Shown here piece by piece: positions 10,069-18,467 of a stretch of 40,000 nt of DNA. Position 1 is the stretch's first letter. Each line of letters begins with the position of its first letter. The translations under genes and the position numbers were made by a program. This DNA is from Prorocentrum cordatum (Eukaryota; Sar; Dinophyceae; Prorocentrales; Prorocentraceae): positions 37,501 through 77,500 of the forward strand of contig CAUYUJ010001719.1 in assembly GCA_963575745.1 (NCBI GenBank), read 5' to 3'. A model generated the notes under the pieces. That model saw only the letters and a program-made list of their open reading frames with translations. It did not search any database and was not told where the DNA came from.

Positions 10069-10906
10069 TCAGACGACGATCAGCAAGACTCTGGACTTAT
10101 GATGCTGCTCCCCTCGCACATGAGGACAACATCCCAGAAAACGCTCGAGCTTTGGTACTTTCCTGGTGCTCGAAATTTTTTCTGGCGATCAGGGCTAAAG
10201 TAGGTTGGAACATCATACCTCTGGACCAACGACCCGCTGAGCGATCCACTGGCAAATGGCCAACATGTCCCTGGGGGAGACGGGTCCTGGACGGCTTGCC
10301 CCGGGGACCGTACTTTGCTTCCTGCTTTGCCTAGCACTACGTCGGGCGTGTCACCCTACAGGGGAATGTTGGGCGAAAAATCAAAAATATGAGGACACAA
10401 AAAAAACAAATGCCCCCGCAGATGGGCAAACATAGCCAAAAAATCGTCCCCAGACTATTTTTGTTGTTATTTTTGAATCTCCCCCCTGTAGAGGGACAAG
10501 CCCGACTTAAGCCTCGCAAGGTCCCGAAGCTCGTGGAGGGCCCCGGGCGCCTGGAAACGGCCAAAAACCGTCCGGTCCGTTTCCCTCAGGACCCGCCTGC
10601 TCCAGGGCGAGGTGAGCTGGCGTGGGCACCAGCTCCCCCACTTAGGTCGGGCGAAAGGGGGGGACAGCAAAGGGGGGGTTGGAGAATCAGCTCACGCAGC
10701 TGACTTTCCAGGCGCCTCCCGGCGCCGGAGGCGGCTCTATGTATCAAGGAATGGGCCCCTCGGTGGGGCCGAAACCAGCTGCACGCAGCAAATTTCGCAC
10801 CCCCCCCTTCCCAATCCCCCCCTTTCGTCCAGCCCGACCCACCTCCATCACACGTGCAACTGCGGCGGATTCGTGTCGCGACAACCTGGGCGGTGGATCG
10901 TTGAAC
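10069..10906 (-). CDS. Four-exon hypothetical gene split by three introners
   Basis: Model in transcription order: exons 10906-10843, 10632-10513, 10330-10219 and 10088-10069. Introns are element C1 (GT-AG), B1 (GC-AG) and H1 (GT-AG). Each is flanked by an 8-bp direct repeat, and in each the AG lies in the downstream copy. Splicing leaves a frame open across all four exons, ending ...SRVLLIVV then TGA. A second frame is open across the last three exons with more G/C-ending codons, ending RVVGPESC at 10080, but meets a TGA just before the first junction. The exon boundaries are therefore better supported than the frame. The 5' end may continue past 10906, where family F begins. Product unknown. 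Confidence 0.5.
10097..10218 (-). mobile_element. Family H introner, copy 1
   Basis: 122-bp element with short inverted ends (TTATGATG and CATCATAC) between exact 8-bp repeats CTCTGGAC (10089-10096 and 10219-10226). Read minus it starts GTATGATG, a GT donor, and the downstream repeat supplies CAGAG. A diverged relative lies near 30040-30214. Confidence 0.65.
10337..10510 (-). mobile_element. Family B introner, copy 1
   Basis: 174 bp. TIR core GTCGGGCGTGTC at left, GACAAGCCCGAC at right; flanked by GCCTAGCA (10329-10336) and GCCTCGCA (10511-10518), 7 of 8 matching. Read minus, the intron runs from GCTTAAG (10512) to GCTAG (10331), a GC-AG intron whose removal restores one copy of the target. 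Confidence 0.7.
10641..10842 (-). mobile_element. Family C introner, copy 1
   Basis: 202 bp with TIR core GGTCGGGC and an interior palindromic CAGCTCACGCAGCTG. Flanking repeats CTCCCCCA and CTCCATCA match at 6 of 8. On minus it gives a GTGGGT donor at 10842 and GGGAG acceptor at 10633. About 85% similar to the copy at 30676. Confidence 0.65.
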
Positions 10907-10927
10907 CTCACGCGACCGCGCAGATGG

Positions 10928-11048
10928 CGTCGGAGGATCGCCCCGCGTCGCCACGTCATCGGCGATGCATCAGCGCCATCGGCGTGGAGAGGATCGGGCT
11001 CCACGTGGAGCCGCATCGCCGATGCATCGGCGATGCGGCACGACCCCG
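10928..11048. mobile_element. Family F element, copy 1
   Basis: Inverted-repeat element built from GTCGGAGGATCG ends and palindromic CATCGGCGATG units. Copies at 15233, 29640 and 32167. Confidence 0.65.
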
Positions 11049-11171
11049 TCTGCTCAGATCCCTGCCAGGATGCCTAGAGCTGCAGCGGCGGCACGAGCGG
11101 AACGAGAAATCTTAACGGGGCGGAGCACGGTATTACATAAACTGTTCCACCGTCGGGGACGCCTGACCCCT

Positions 11172-11422
11172 GGGCGGCTGGAAAAAAAAGAGAAAAAACA
11201 CCATAAACATAATCTTTCAGCGCTCCGCGCAGACCTCTAGGATCCGCGCCGGACCCCCTCCCTGGCGAACGGAGCGCGTCAGGGGCGGCGTCGGAGGCGC
11301 CGCCAGGGGGGGCCCAGGCGCCCATCCAAGAAATCCGCGCGGAGCGCCAACAGTTAATGTTTGTGGCGTTCATTATTCTTCGATTGCAGTGCCACGTAGG
11401 GGTAGAAACTTTCCAGCCGCCC
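11172..11422. mobile_element. Inverted-repeat element containing family D copy 1
   Basis: Outer arms GGGCGGCTGGAAA (11172-11184) and TTTCCAGCCGCCC (11410-11422) are perfect. Inside, 11220-11351 is a family D core with arms CGCTCCGCGC... and ...GCGCGGAGCGCC. Minus frames next to it (11178 downwards, ending LVPPLQL and TAG) are open, but I could not decide on strand and did not call them. Confidence 0.6.
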
Positions 11423-11439
11423 GGGGAAAATCGGGCGTT

Positions 11440-11524
11440 GGCAGAACTGGGTTTAGTGGAACCTGGTTTAGTGATTTGTACCGGGGGCGCCCCCCCGTCC
11501 CATTTCCACTAACCGGAACTGCCG
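11440..11524. repeat. Imperfect stem-loop
   Basis: GGCAGAACTGGGTTTAGTGG at left pairs imperfectly with CCACTAACCGGAACTGCC at right. TGGTTTAGT recurs nearby. Confidence 0.5.
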
Positions 11525-11538
11525 TCACCCGAGAAACA

Positions 11539-11625
11539 TCAGTTACGGCAAACCTGGTTTAGTAAATCTGGCCAATTGAGGAGCCTCAAGGCCCTACCAC
11601 TAACTGGGTCCCCTTGCCCGGGGTC
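11539..11625 (-). CDS. Candidate C-terminal exon, hypothetical
   Basis: 28 codons plus TGA following a long TCC tract on minus and a TATAGCCAG|GACCCC acceptor. The peptide includes RALRLLNWPDLLNQVCRN, a plausible amphipathic tail. It may be the last exon of the minus gene at 12141-12815, but the phase of that join is unresolved. Confidence 0.35.
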   Translation of the reverse strand, partial: DPGQGDPVSGRALRLLNWPDLLNQVCRN

Positions 11626-11654
11626 CTGGCTATACCCGAGAAAAAGGCGTCCCC

Positions 11655-11937
11655 GACGGCGAAGAAGGAGGAGGAGAAGGAGGAGGAGGAGGAGGAGGAG
11701 GAGGAGCAGGCAGGAGGGAGGAGGAGGAGGAGGAAGAGGGAGGAGGAGGAGGAGGAGGAGGAGGAGGAGGAGGAGGAGGAGGAAGAGGCGGCGGAGGAGG
11801 AGGAGGAGGGTGGAGGAGGAGGCGGCGGCGGAGGAGGAGGAGGAGGAGGAGGAGGAGGGAGAGGAGGAGGAGGAGGAGGAGGAGGAGGAGGAGGAGGGGA
11901 GGAGGAGGAGGAGGAGGAGGAGGAGGAGGAGGATCCC
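11655..11937. repeat. (GGA)n microsatellite
   Basis: About 280 bp of GGA with GCG and AGG interruptions; TCC on the minus strand. Confidence 0.95.
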
Positions 11938-12140
11938 CGAGTCTCGGGAGAGCGCGTGTTCCCCGCCTCCCGCCGCGGGGGGCCTGGTCTCCACCTGAGG
12001 AGCCAGACCCCCCGACCGTGAACTGCATGCAGTCGACGGCTTTCCCCTGAACGGGGGCCCTGCGCCGTGCGGCTGCCTAGGGCCCCCGGCCGCGAGGCCG
12101 AGCGCGACGGGCTTACCGATGTCGACGCCCAGCTCGCTTG

Positions 12141-12815
12141 TCACGTGCCCGAGCCGCGACCTGCGCGGGGGCCGTCGTACGCGGTCAGCATCTCCTCGAA
12201 GTTGCTGGCCATTGCGATCAGCTCGTCGCGGTCGAACGGGATCTCGGGCACCTTGGGGAGCCTCGCGCGCGTCGCCAGGCGGCGGACGAGATTCCGAAGC
12301 TGCCAGATCTCCAATCCAGCGTGCCTGCTCTTGCCGTTGTGCTCGCCGCCCTTGCCCGTGTTCTTGCCCTTGCCCTCGCGCGAGGCCGCGCTGGATGGCG
12401 GGCGGCTCCGCTGCACCACCGGCAGAGCATCAGCCCAGCTGTCGTCCTCCAGCATCGGCACGGGCGATGGATCGGGAGCCGCAGCGCCCCGCGCGGCACC
12501 CTCCGCCGCCCCGCCCCCGTCGTCGACCACCTCCATGTCGAGCGGCGCCATGTCCGCGGCTGCTCCTCGGCCTCGTCCGCGCGGGCGGCGCCGCCGCCGC
12601 GGGGCGGCGGGTGGCGCGGCCGCCTCAGCAGGCGGGGCGGGAGCAGGCGGCGGCGCCGCCAGCACGGCCACGGCCGTGCGGAGGCCCTCAGCCGCGCGCA
12701 GCAGGCGCACCGCGTCGCGGCCGCCTGCGGGGGCGCGGGCCGCCAGCCCAGCGGCGGCGTGGACCGCGAGGAGCGCGCCGCGCGCGCCCTCGAGCGGTGC
12801 CGCGCGGGCAGCCAT
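12141..12815 (-). CDS. Hypothetical protein with spliced-leader relic upstream
   Basis: 224 codons from a true ATG (12815) to TGA. The start follows 52 bases after a spliced-leader-like sequence. The N-terminal third is Ala-rich and helical in appearance (AVRLLRAAEGLRTAVAVLAA); a basic stretch (RRRRRPRGRGRG) is followed by an acidic one (DMEVVDD); the C-terminal part reads EIWQLRNLVRRLATRARLPK then NFEEMLTAYDG. Third positions are almost all G or C. Near 12160-12180 the good frame appears to slip by one base in a C run: the next frame reads GHVTSELGVDI up to a consensus GTAAG donor at 12116. The stop at 12141 may thus be an assembly artefact. No family recognised. Confidence 0.5.
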   Translation of the reverse strand: MAARAAPLEGARGALLAVHAAAGLAARAPAGGRDAVRLLRAAEGLRTAVAVLAAPPPAPAPPAEAAAPPAAPRRRRRPRGRGRGAAADMAPLDMEVVDDGGGAAEGAARGAAAPDPSPVPMLEDDSWADALPVVQRSRPPSSAASREGKGKNTGKGGEHNGKSRHAGLEIWQLRNLVRRLATRARLPKVPEIPFDRDELIAMASNFEEMLTAYDGPRAGRGSGT

Positions 12816-12866
12816 CGCCGTACCAGGCGTCGGCGCGTCGGCGGCGGGGCCAGCAGCGAGCGCGCG

Positions 12867-12881
12867 TGAGCCAAAATGGTA
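12867..12881 (-). other. Spliced-leader relic at a putative trans-splice site
   Basis: On minus, a TCC tract and CCAG are followed by TACCATTTTGGCTCACG. The 13 bases CCATTTTGGCTCA equal the 3' part of the conserved dinoflagellate spliced leader. In known dinoflagellate genes such relics mark retroposed, previously trans-spliced mRNAs. A chance 13-base match on either strand of a 40-kb window is roughly a one-in-a-thousand event. The sequence is also in frame as an ordinary exon start, so this remains an inference. Confidence 0.5.
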
Positions 12882-12950
12882 CTGGAGGAGGAGGAGGAGG
12901 AGGGGAGGAGGAGGAGGAGGAGGAGGAGGAGGAGGAGGAGGGAGGAGTAA
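12882..12950. repeat. (GGA)n microsatellite
   Basis: TCC on minus, directly before the AG at 12882-12883. Confidence 0.9.
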
Positions 12951-13018
12951 GGGGGGGGACGAGCGTCCCCGACGGCCGAAAAACTCTGTTTGACACCGCC
13001 CTTCGCCCGCCAAAAAAC

Positions 13019-13158
13019 CGGCCGCCGCGCGCGTCGGGGGAGGGCCGGCCGAGATGCCCACGGCGGCCCTCGGTCCCGGGGCGTCCTCTCGCTCGCCCTC
13101 TGGGCCCCTCTCCGGGAGAGGCCTCTCGTCGCATTCGGGCGGGGTACGCCCCGAAGCG
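13019..13158 (-). CDS. Candidate internal exon, hypothetical
   Basis: On minus, a long TTC/TCT tract ends in TATGACCAG|CGCTTCGG. The following 46 codons are open, G/C-ending and charged (PPECDERPLPERGPEGERED), up to a possible GT donor at 13018. It lies just upstream of the gene at 12141-12815. Whether it belongs to that gene or to a separate upstream transcript is unclear. Confidence 0.35.
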
Positions 13159-13159
13159 C

Positions 13160-13515
13160 TGGTCATAGAAGGAGAAGAAGGAGACGAAGAAGAAGACGAA
13201 GACAAAGAAGACGAAGAAAAAGAAAACGAGCAAGAGGACAATTCGTAATAATAATTATAATAATAATAATAATGATGGAAATAATAATAATCATAATAAT
13301 AATAATAATAATAATAATGATAATAATGATAATAATAATAATAATTAAATAATTAAATAAATAAATAAATAAATAATGATAATAATAATAAAACTAAAAA
13401 TAATAATAGTAATACTAAGAATAAGAAGAATAAGAAGAATAATAAGAATAATAAGAAGAATAATACGAAGAATAATAATAAGTATAATAATAATAATAAG
13501 AAGAAAAAGACACAA
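13160..13515. repeat. GAA then AAT triplet microsatellites
   Basis: GAA/GAC triplets (13165-13235) pass into AAT/AAG triplets and AATA tetramers (13245-13515), a very A+T-rich island. Confidence 0.9.
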
Positions 13516-13530
13516 CATAAACGTAAACTG

Positions 13531-13665
13531 TTGGCGCTCCGCGTGGATTTCTCGGATCTGCGCTGGACCCCCTCCCTGGCGCGCGGAACGCGCTAAGGCC
13601 GGCGCCGGAGGCGCCGCCCGGGGGGGCCCAAACGCCGATTCCAAGAAATCCGCGCGGAGCGCCAA
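13531..13665. mobile_element. Family D element, copy 2
   Basis: Arms TTGGCGCTCCGCGTGGATTT (13531) and AAATCCGCGCGGAGCGCCAA (to 13665) are near-perfect inverted repeats around a GC-rich centre. Partial relatives: about 16372-16480, 16640-16735 and 32078-32125. Confidence 0.7.
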
Positions 13666-13979
13666 AAATTGGTGGTTTAGCCGCTTTTTCTTCGTCGATG
13701 AGTGGATGTTGCGAATGTTTTCTTATCCGGCGTTTCGACATTGGGCGAAGCGGGGGAGGCGGGGAGGGGGGGTGTCTGGCTCAAGACCTCTGCTTAGCGC
13801 GACTGCTTGCAACAGTGCGTCCTACGGGAGAGACTCCACGTGCCTGCGACGGGCACCCCAAAATTGCCGAGATCTACTCCGTTTGGGGGGGGGGGGGGCG
13901 AGGGCCCGCGCCGATCGGCGAAACAATACATCAGAGGACGATCTCTTGGACAGGGCGGGAGAGCCGCCGTTTACTCGAG

Positions 13980-14338
13980 AGGCGTTCCGTCGAGTGAGCA
14001 CGGCCGCAGTCGCTCGAGCACCTCTGTGGAGCCCTTCGTGCAGGGCGACGACACCAAAACAGATCCCTGGGAGGCACCTCGGCCCACAGTTTCTGGCGGC
14101 GGGGATGATTTGGGTGAGGTCGGGCATGTCCACCCAAAGGCGGATTTTGTAGGAAATCAAGAAGTCCAAACATGCTCAAAAACAATCCAAACAACTCAAA
14201 AAACCGTCCCCCGATTGATTATTTTTGTCAGTTTTTGAATTTTCCTCCTGTAGAAGGACAGGCCCGACTTACGATTTGGGAGAGGACAGCTGCGTCATTG
14301 AAACGACGAAGACGTTCTCGAGCAGGCCTGGAAGCTGA
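13980..14338 (+). CDS. Two-exon hypothetical gene split by a family B introner
   Basis: Exons 13980-14113 and 14283-14338. Exon 1 reads in part STSVEPFVQGDDTKTDPWEA and ends GDDL; exon 2 reads EDSCVIETTKTFSSRPGS then TGA. The junction is in phase (phase 1). The intron is GT-AG: the GT is the last base of the TSD plus the first base of the element, the AG lies two bases after the downstream TSD. Compared with the inferred empty site, splicing drops one codon but keeps the frame. The upstream acceptor (CTCGAG|AGG) is tentative. Product unknown; the exon is acidic and polar. Confidence 0.55.
14115..14272 (+). mobile_element. Family B introner, copy 2
   Basis: 158 bp between exact 8-bp repeats GATTTGGG (14107-14114 and 14273-14280). 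Ends TGAGGTCGGGC and GCCCGACTTAC form the TIR. Interior is A-rich, non-coding. Confidence 0.8.
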
Positions 14339-14577
14339 TCGATTGATCTTCGCCCAGAGCCCATGGCGATGCTGCCTGGCGCTGTGTGGCGCCCCCCCCC
14401 CCCGACATGTCGTACTCGTCACCCGCACGAGAAGCCGCCCCAGTGGGTCTCGAGCAGGGCTGGACCTGAACGCTGATTTGCGTTATGTTTTCGTTTTTCC
14501 CCAATCAGAGCTTGCCTCTGTAGGGGTCCTGGCGGATTCATATGGTTAGGTTAGATTTGCCGCCGATTTTCGCCGCA

Positions 14578-14680
14578 CGCCCGGGTGCCCGGGGGCCCGG
14601 GGGTGCCCGGGTGCCCGGGTGACTGTGTGCCCGGGTGCCTGGGTGCCCGGGTGCCCGGGTGCCCAGGTGCCCGGTAGCTC
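14578..14680. repeat. GGTGCCCGGG short tandem array
   Basis: 8-10-bp units GGTGCCCGGG and GTGCCCGG, with one GACTGTGTGC interruption. Confidence 0.9.
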
Positions 14681-14915
14681 TATATAGCTCTATAGCCCTA
14701 TAGCCCTGTAGCCCTATAGCCCTATTAGCCCTATAGCCTTATAGCCGTATAGCCGTATAGCCGTATAGCTGTATAGCCGTATAGCCATATAGCCCTATAG
14801 CCCTACAGCCCCAAAACCCTATAGCCCAATAGCCCTATAGCCCTATGGCCCTGTAGCCCCATAGCCTTCTAGCCCTATGGCCTTATAGCCCCATAGCCCT
14901 AAAGCCCTACAGATA
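14681..14915. repeat. CCCTATAG(C) short tandem array
   Basis: About 25 units of an 8-9-bp motif (AGCCCTATAGCC, AGCCGTATAGCC). Not the TTTAGGG telomere repeat. Follows directly on the previous array. Confidence 0.9.
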
Positions 14916-15232
14916 TTATGATTGTTTTTGTCTCCGGTACCATGTTTTTCGTTTTGCTCCACCTGTTTTCCTGTACCTCCCTGCCAAAACGAAAAACAAA
15001 CAACAGCCGAAGTCCAGCAAAACAACGACTGGGTCCAGCCCTGGTCCCGAGTGCGGCAAATTCGTGTCGCCATGGCGTGGGCCCTGGCTTGTGACACCGC
15101 GTGGGTCACTCGATCGTGAACGACCGCGGCTCTTCAACTGCGCAGCTCATTCGATACTGTCCGATTCGGGAGCGCTGGCGGCATTCAATCTTGAAAGCCC
15201 GCGCTGGGATCGCCGCCGCGTCAGCGCGACAC

Positions 15233-15350
15233 GGGGTCGGAGGATCGCGCCGCATCGCCGATGTATCGGCGATGCCACCATGGAGAAGATCGAGCTGCGA
15301 AGCGCGCCGCATCACCGATGGATCGGCGGTGCGGCGCGATCCTCCGACCC
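15233..15350. mobile_element. Family F element, copy 2
   Basis: Arms GGGTCGGAGGATCGCGCCGC and GCGGCGCGATCCTCCGACCC are perfect inverted repeats, each followed inwards by a CATCGGCGATG-type palindrome. Confidence 0.8.
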
Positions 15351-15380
15351 TCTTTGCACCACCTGGGCACTGTTTGGTTA

Positions 15381-15605
15381 GCGGACGCGGACACTGGCCT
15401 ATCTGGTGAGCCAGATGCGGAATGCGCGCGCACATCGAGGCCCATGAAGAGGCGAGGCGAAGTGGCGGGACGAAGCAACCAAACGCGCCGTACATACACG
15501 GGGCTAGGATTATGTCGGGCCTGTCCCCCTACAGGCGGATTTGGGGCGGAAAAAATTAAAATAACAAAAAAAACACCCCAACAAGATTCAAAAATGGTCG
15601 GAAAA
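15381..15605. repeat. Local duplication, copy 1
   Basis: About 220 bp, roughly 90% identical and in the same orientation as 17263-17485. The unit includes the left part of a family B element. A third, shorter copy of its middle (GTGGCGGGACGAAGC region) follows at 15673-15735. Confidence 0.8.
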
Positions 15606-15672
15606 TCGTCCCCAGACTATTTCTTTTACTATTTTTGAATACTCCTCCTGTCGAGGGACAGGCCCGACTGAA
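15510..15672. mobile_element. Family B element, copy 3
   Basis: 163 bp, TIR GTCGGGCCTGTCCC...GGGACAGGCCCGAC. Flanking octamers GGCTAGGA and GGCGAGGT match at 6 of 8. No exon join was found here. Confidence 0.7.
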
Positions 15673-15861
15673 GGCGAGGTGAAATGGCGGGACGAAGCAG
15701 CCAAACGCGCCGTGCGTGCGCGGGGCCGGGCTCCGTGATCTCACGCTGCCCCTCCTCGATCGCTCCGACGGGGCACGGCTCGGGGTGCCGCTCCGTGGGC
15801 GGACGCGGCCGAGGCCACGCACGTGGAACGTGATGGGGGGAATGAGAAGTCGGGGGCGGCC

Positions 15862-15975
15862 AAGCGGGGGGCGTCCAAGAAGAGGGGGGGGGGTGCAAAT
15901 CGTGGTCGGCGGCACGTGCGCGGCCCAAGTGGGGGCCATGAAATCCGAGGAAATACCATGGCCCGCGCCATGAGA
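15862..15975. repeat. Dispersed repeat, copy 1
   Basis: Contains GCGGCACGTGCGCGGCCCA and GGGGCCATGA blocks shared, in the same orientation, with 16968-17072. Confidence 0.6.
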
Positions 15976-16502
15976 TCCTCCCCCCCTCTAGTCACCACCC
16001 CCATCTCTGCCGCCCCCGAAGAAGATGTTTGCCGAAACCCTGCCGGAAGTGTTCAAATGCGGACATCAGGTCTAACATGGCAAGGCAGCACACATACAGA
16101 AAGTCTGTGCGTCTGCGGGCAGTTTCCTTCACGGGACCAGGCCACCCACCCAGGCACCCCTCCCCAAATCACTCCAAGCAAGCCCAGAGCGCCGATGCTG
16201 TTGTCTTTTGCTTCCAGCAGGCGTGTCTCGGAATCTCCGACCCCTTCCCGAGAGGCGTTTTTTGCCCTTAGTGTTTTGTTTGCGGCCCAAGGGCAAAGAT
16301 GCGGTCACCAGGGGCTCAAATTTCAGACACCCATCCGCCTTGACTAGCGGAGCAGCACAAATACACGAACATACGCTTCTGGCGAAACGCGCGGAGTTCT
16401 TGCATCGGCGCTGGGGCCACCTGGGCGCCGCTGTCCGAAGATCATCTGCACAAAAGCATCAGCTTTCAGAGGTCCGCGAGGGTGTGCTGCACCGGCGCTG
16501 AA

Positions 16503-16634
16503 CTCGCCATCGCTCGGACGTCCATTTCTCGTGTATTTTTTCGATTTCGTGCGTGTTTTCTTCGCCAAATGATCAAGGATGGTTCTCGATGGCCGTCGCC
16601 GAAGAAAAAATGCACACGTCCGAGCGATGCCAAG
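16503..16634. mobile_element. Family E MITE, copy 1
   Basis: 132 bp with ends GCCATCGCTCGGACGT and ACGTCCGAGCGATGCC, flanked by TGAA (16499-16502 and 16635-16638). Confidence 0.8.
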
Positions 16635-16792
16635 TGAATCGCCACCCCCTGGAACGTGGAGCGCGCCAGGAGCGGCGCCGCCAGGAGGGGCCCCAGCGCC
16701 GATCCACGCAATCCGCTCGGAGCTCCAAAAGTTAATGTAATATTCACGCCGTTGCTTTTGGCCTTGATTTACTCAAGTCGGCGGCGAGCCCG

Positions 16793-16945
16793 GGGGAAGT
16801 GAGAAGGGGCGGGCCTTCTCAGGAGGCTCGGAAGTCCCTGGCCCTTCTGAGAAGCTTCCTGAGCCTTCCCCGCAGAGACAGCAAGCCTCTCAGAAGCCGC
16901 GAGCGAGGGCTTCTGAGAAGCCTCGCCGCCTTCTGAGCAGGCCTG
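16793..16945. repeat. CTTCTGAGAAG palindrome cluster
   Basis: The 11-bp palindrome occurs at 16844 and 16910 with variants between. The segment is related, inverted, to 26885-27005. Confidence 0.6.
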
Positions 16946-16967
16946 CCGATCCAGGCCTCCCCTCGGG

Positions 16968-17072
16968 GCCGGCCAAAAGAGTGGGGCGCCCAAGAGGAGG
17001 GGCGCAAACCATGGCCAGCGGCACGTGCGCGGCCCAGCGGTACATCTTCAAATAAGAAGAGGGGCCATGACA
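16968..17072. repeat. Dispersed repeat, copy 2
   Basis: Related to 15862-15975. The minus frame downstream of TTTTCAG|ATG at 17073 is open for 84 codons, but because it lies in this repeat it is not called. Confidence 0.55.
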
Positions 17073-17084
17073 TCTGAAAAGATG

Positions 17085-17261
17085 CAGTCGGGGCGTTGAC
17101 CTAAGGAACCCAAAATAAGGAACGAGGCCCTTTTTTCCCAGAAGTTACACTCCGATCTCCCACGGGAAACCCCATGAACACCTGAGGCAAGCTGTACAAC
17201 AATCGAGGAACACCGAGCCCCTCCCCAACAAAAAAGGGTTCCTTCTTCAGCGCCCCGACTG
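17085..17261. mobile_element. Family A MITE, copy 2
   Basis: 177 bp. CAGTCGGGGCG at left and CGCCCCGACTG at right are perfect inverted repeats; the next bases also match (AAGGAAC/GTTCCTT). Flanks TG and TA. CCTTCTTCAG near the right end is a potential 3' splice site. Confidence 0.8.
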
Positions 17262-17262
17262 T

Positions 17263-17490
17263 AGCGAACGCGGACACTGGCCTATCTGGTGAGCCAGATG
17301 CGGGATGCGCGCACGCACATCGAGGCCCATGAAGAGGCGAGGCGAAGTGGCGGGACGAAGCAACCAAACGTGCCGCACGTACACGGGGCTAGGATTATGT
17401 CGGGCCTGCCCCCCTACAGGCGGATTTTGGGCGAACAAAAAAAAATACCCCGACAAGATTCGAAAATGGTCGGAAGATCGGAAAATCGGC
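17263..17490. repeat. Local duplication, copy 2, with truncated family B element
   Basis: Second copy of 15381-15605. The family B element inside starts at 17395 (TTATGTCGGGC) and is cut off near 17490, lacking its right TIR. Confidence 0.75.
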
Positions 17491-17574
17491 CCCCGCCATG
17501 ATATCCACCGCCCCTGATACCCACCCCCCCTCTTGGCCGCCCCCGCTGGACGGACGCTGCCTCGCGCGCCGGAC

Positions 17575-18237
17575 CCTGGGCCGCCGGCCAGTCCAGGTGC
17601 AGCAGCACGCGCGAGGCGCGCACGGCGACGTCGGAGAAGCCCCGCGGCCCCTGGCAGGAGCTGGGGGGCGGGAGGCCTGGGGGGGGGGAGGGAGGAGGAG
17701 GACGGAGGAGGAGGAGGAGGAGGAGGAGGAGGAGGAGGAGGAGGAGGAGGAGGAGGAGGAGGAGGAGGACGGAGGAGGAGAACTGAGGAGGAGGAGGAGG
17801 GGGAGGAAGAAGAGGAGGAGGAGGCGGATGAGGCGGATGTGTGGGGCGGGAGGCTGGCTTTCAGCCTGTCCTGCCCGAGGCGCCTCCAGGGAGGCATCGC
17901 GGACCCCCCTCACCAGGAAGTGACCCTTGGCGACAACTTCTTTGGACGCCCGAAATGTGCACGGAAAGAATGGGCACAATGCCCAACAACAAATGTTGTC
18001 CCAAACCAACAGCGGCCGCTGTTGGGCAGGCGGCCTCCTGTCTCAAATGGACACAGGCCGCGGCGGCGCGGACAGCGAGTCCTGTTCAAAATGAGCAGCA
18101 ACTGCTGTTGGGCATTGTACCCATTCTTTCCGTACCCATTTCGTTCGTGGCGCCGCCGCTGGCGCGCTTGGCGCGCCGGCGCCTGGGGAAGGAGGTCTGG
18201 CCGCCAGCCCAGGAAATTCGCGCGCGCCCTCAGACAT
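17575..18237 (-). CDS. Three-exon hypothetical gene with introner K
   Basis: Exons 18237-18147, 17939-17866 and 17650-17575, in phase. Exon 1 starts at a true ATG (MSEGAREFPGLAARPPSPG). Exon 2 reads VVAKGHFLVRGVRDASLE. Exon 3 reads GFSDVAVRASRVLLHLDWP. Intron 1 coincides with element K and needs a GA donor (CCAC|GAACG) with AAAG|AA acceptor. Intron 2 needs a GC donor (ACAG|GCTG) and contains the (TCC)n tract before CTGCCAG. Non-GT donors are known in dinoflagellates, but here they are inferred. A GT donor (GTACGG) just inside would give a quick stop. A further GT donor after 17575 suggests more exons. Product unknown. Confidence 0.45.
17694..17835. repeat. (GGA)n microsatellite
   Basis: TCC on minus, inside intron 2 of the minus gene. 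Confidence 0.95.
17950..18146 (-). mobile_element. Introner K (inverted-repeat element)
   Basis: Arms ACGGAAAGAATGGG (17961-17974) and CCCATTCTTTCCGT (18120-18133), extended by GCACAATGCCCAACA on one side and TGTTGGGCATTGTAC on the other. Flanks GGCGTCCA and GGCGCCA (minus) resemble a TSD with one base lost. Confidence 0.6.
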
Positions 18238-18342
18238 GTACGTTTTCTTGTGCTTCCTGAAGCAAGCCTGGTCGCGTCATCTCCTTCTTTCCCGACTGCT
18301 CTCCCCCCTCTAAGCGAGCACAACAATAACCAGCCTCGAATG

Positions 18343-18467
18343 TATCCCTATCCCTAAGATGGGCGAGCAAAAAGCGAGGACAATCTTAGGGATAGGCCCT
18401 CAGAAACTGAGGGAATCCTTAAGATCGGCATCGAGGTGAGGTGATGTCAAACATAGGGATAGGGATA
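18343..18467. mobile_element. Small inverted-repeat element
   Basis: Perfect 14-bp arms TATCCCTATCCCTA (18343-18356) and TAGGGATAGGGATA (18454-18467), with a further CTTAGGGATAGG and a CCCTCAG-AAA-CTGAGGG hairpin inside. Confidence 0.65.

Noticed and set aside
9846-10334. 162-codon plus frame
   Set aside because: Overlaps antisense to a minus gene whose introns have TSDs, and includes element H1, which is repeated at 30 kb.
11074-11178. Minus exon ending LVPPLQL and overlapping plus exon starting MPRAAAAARAEREILTG
   Set aside because: Both are open, have weak codon bias, and lie against an inverted-repeat element; strand could not be decided.
14681-14915. Interstitial telomere repeat
   Set aside because: The unit is CCCTATAG(C), not CCCTAAA, the expected plant/alveolate type.
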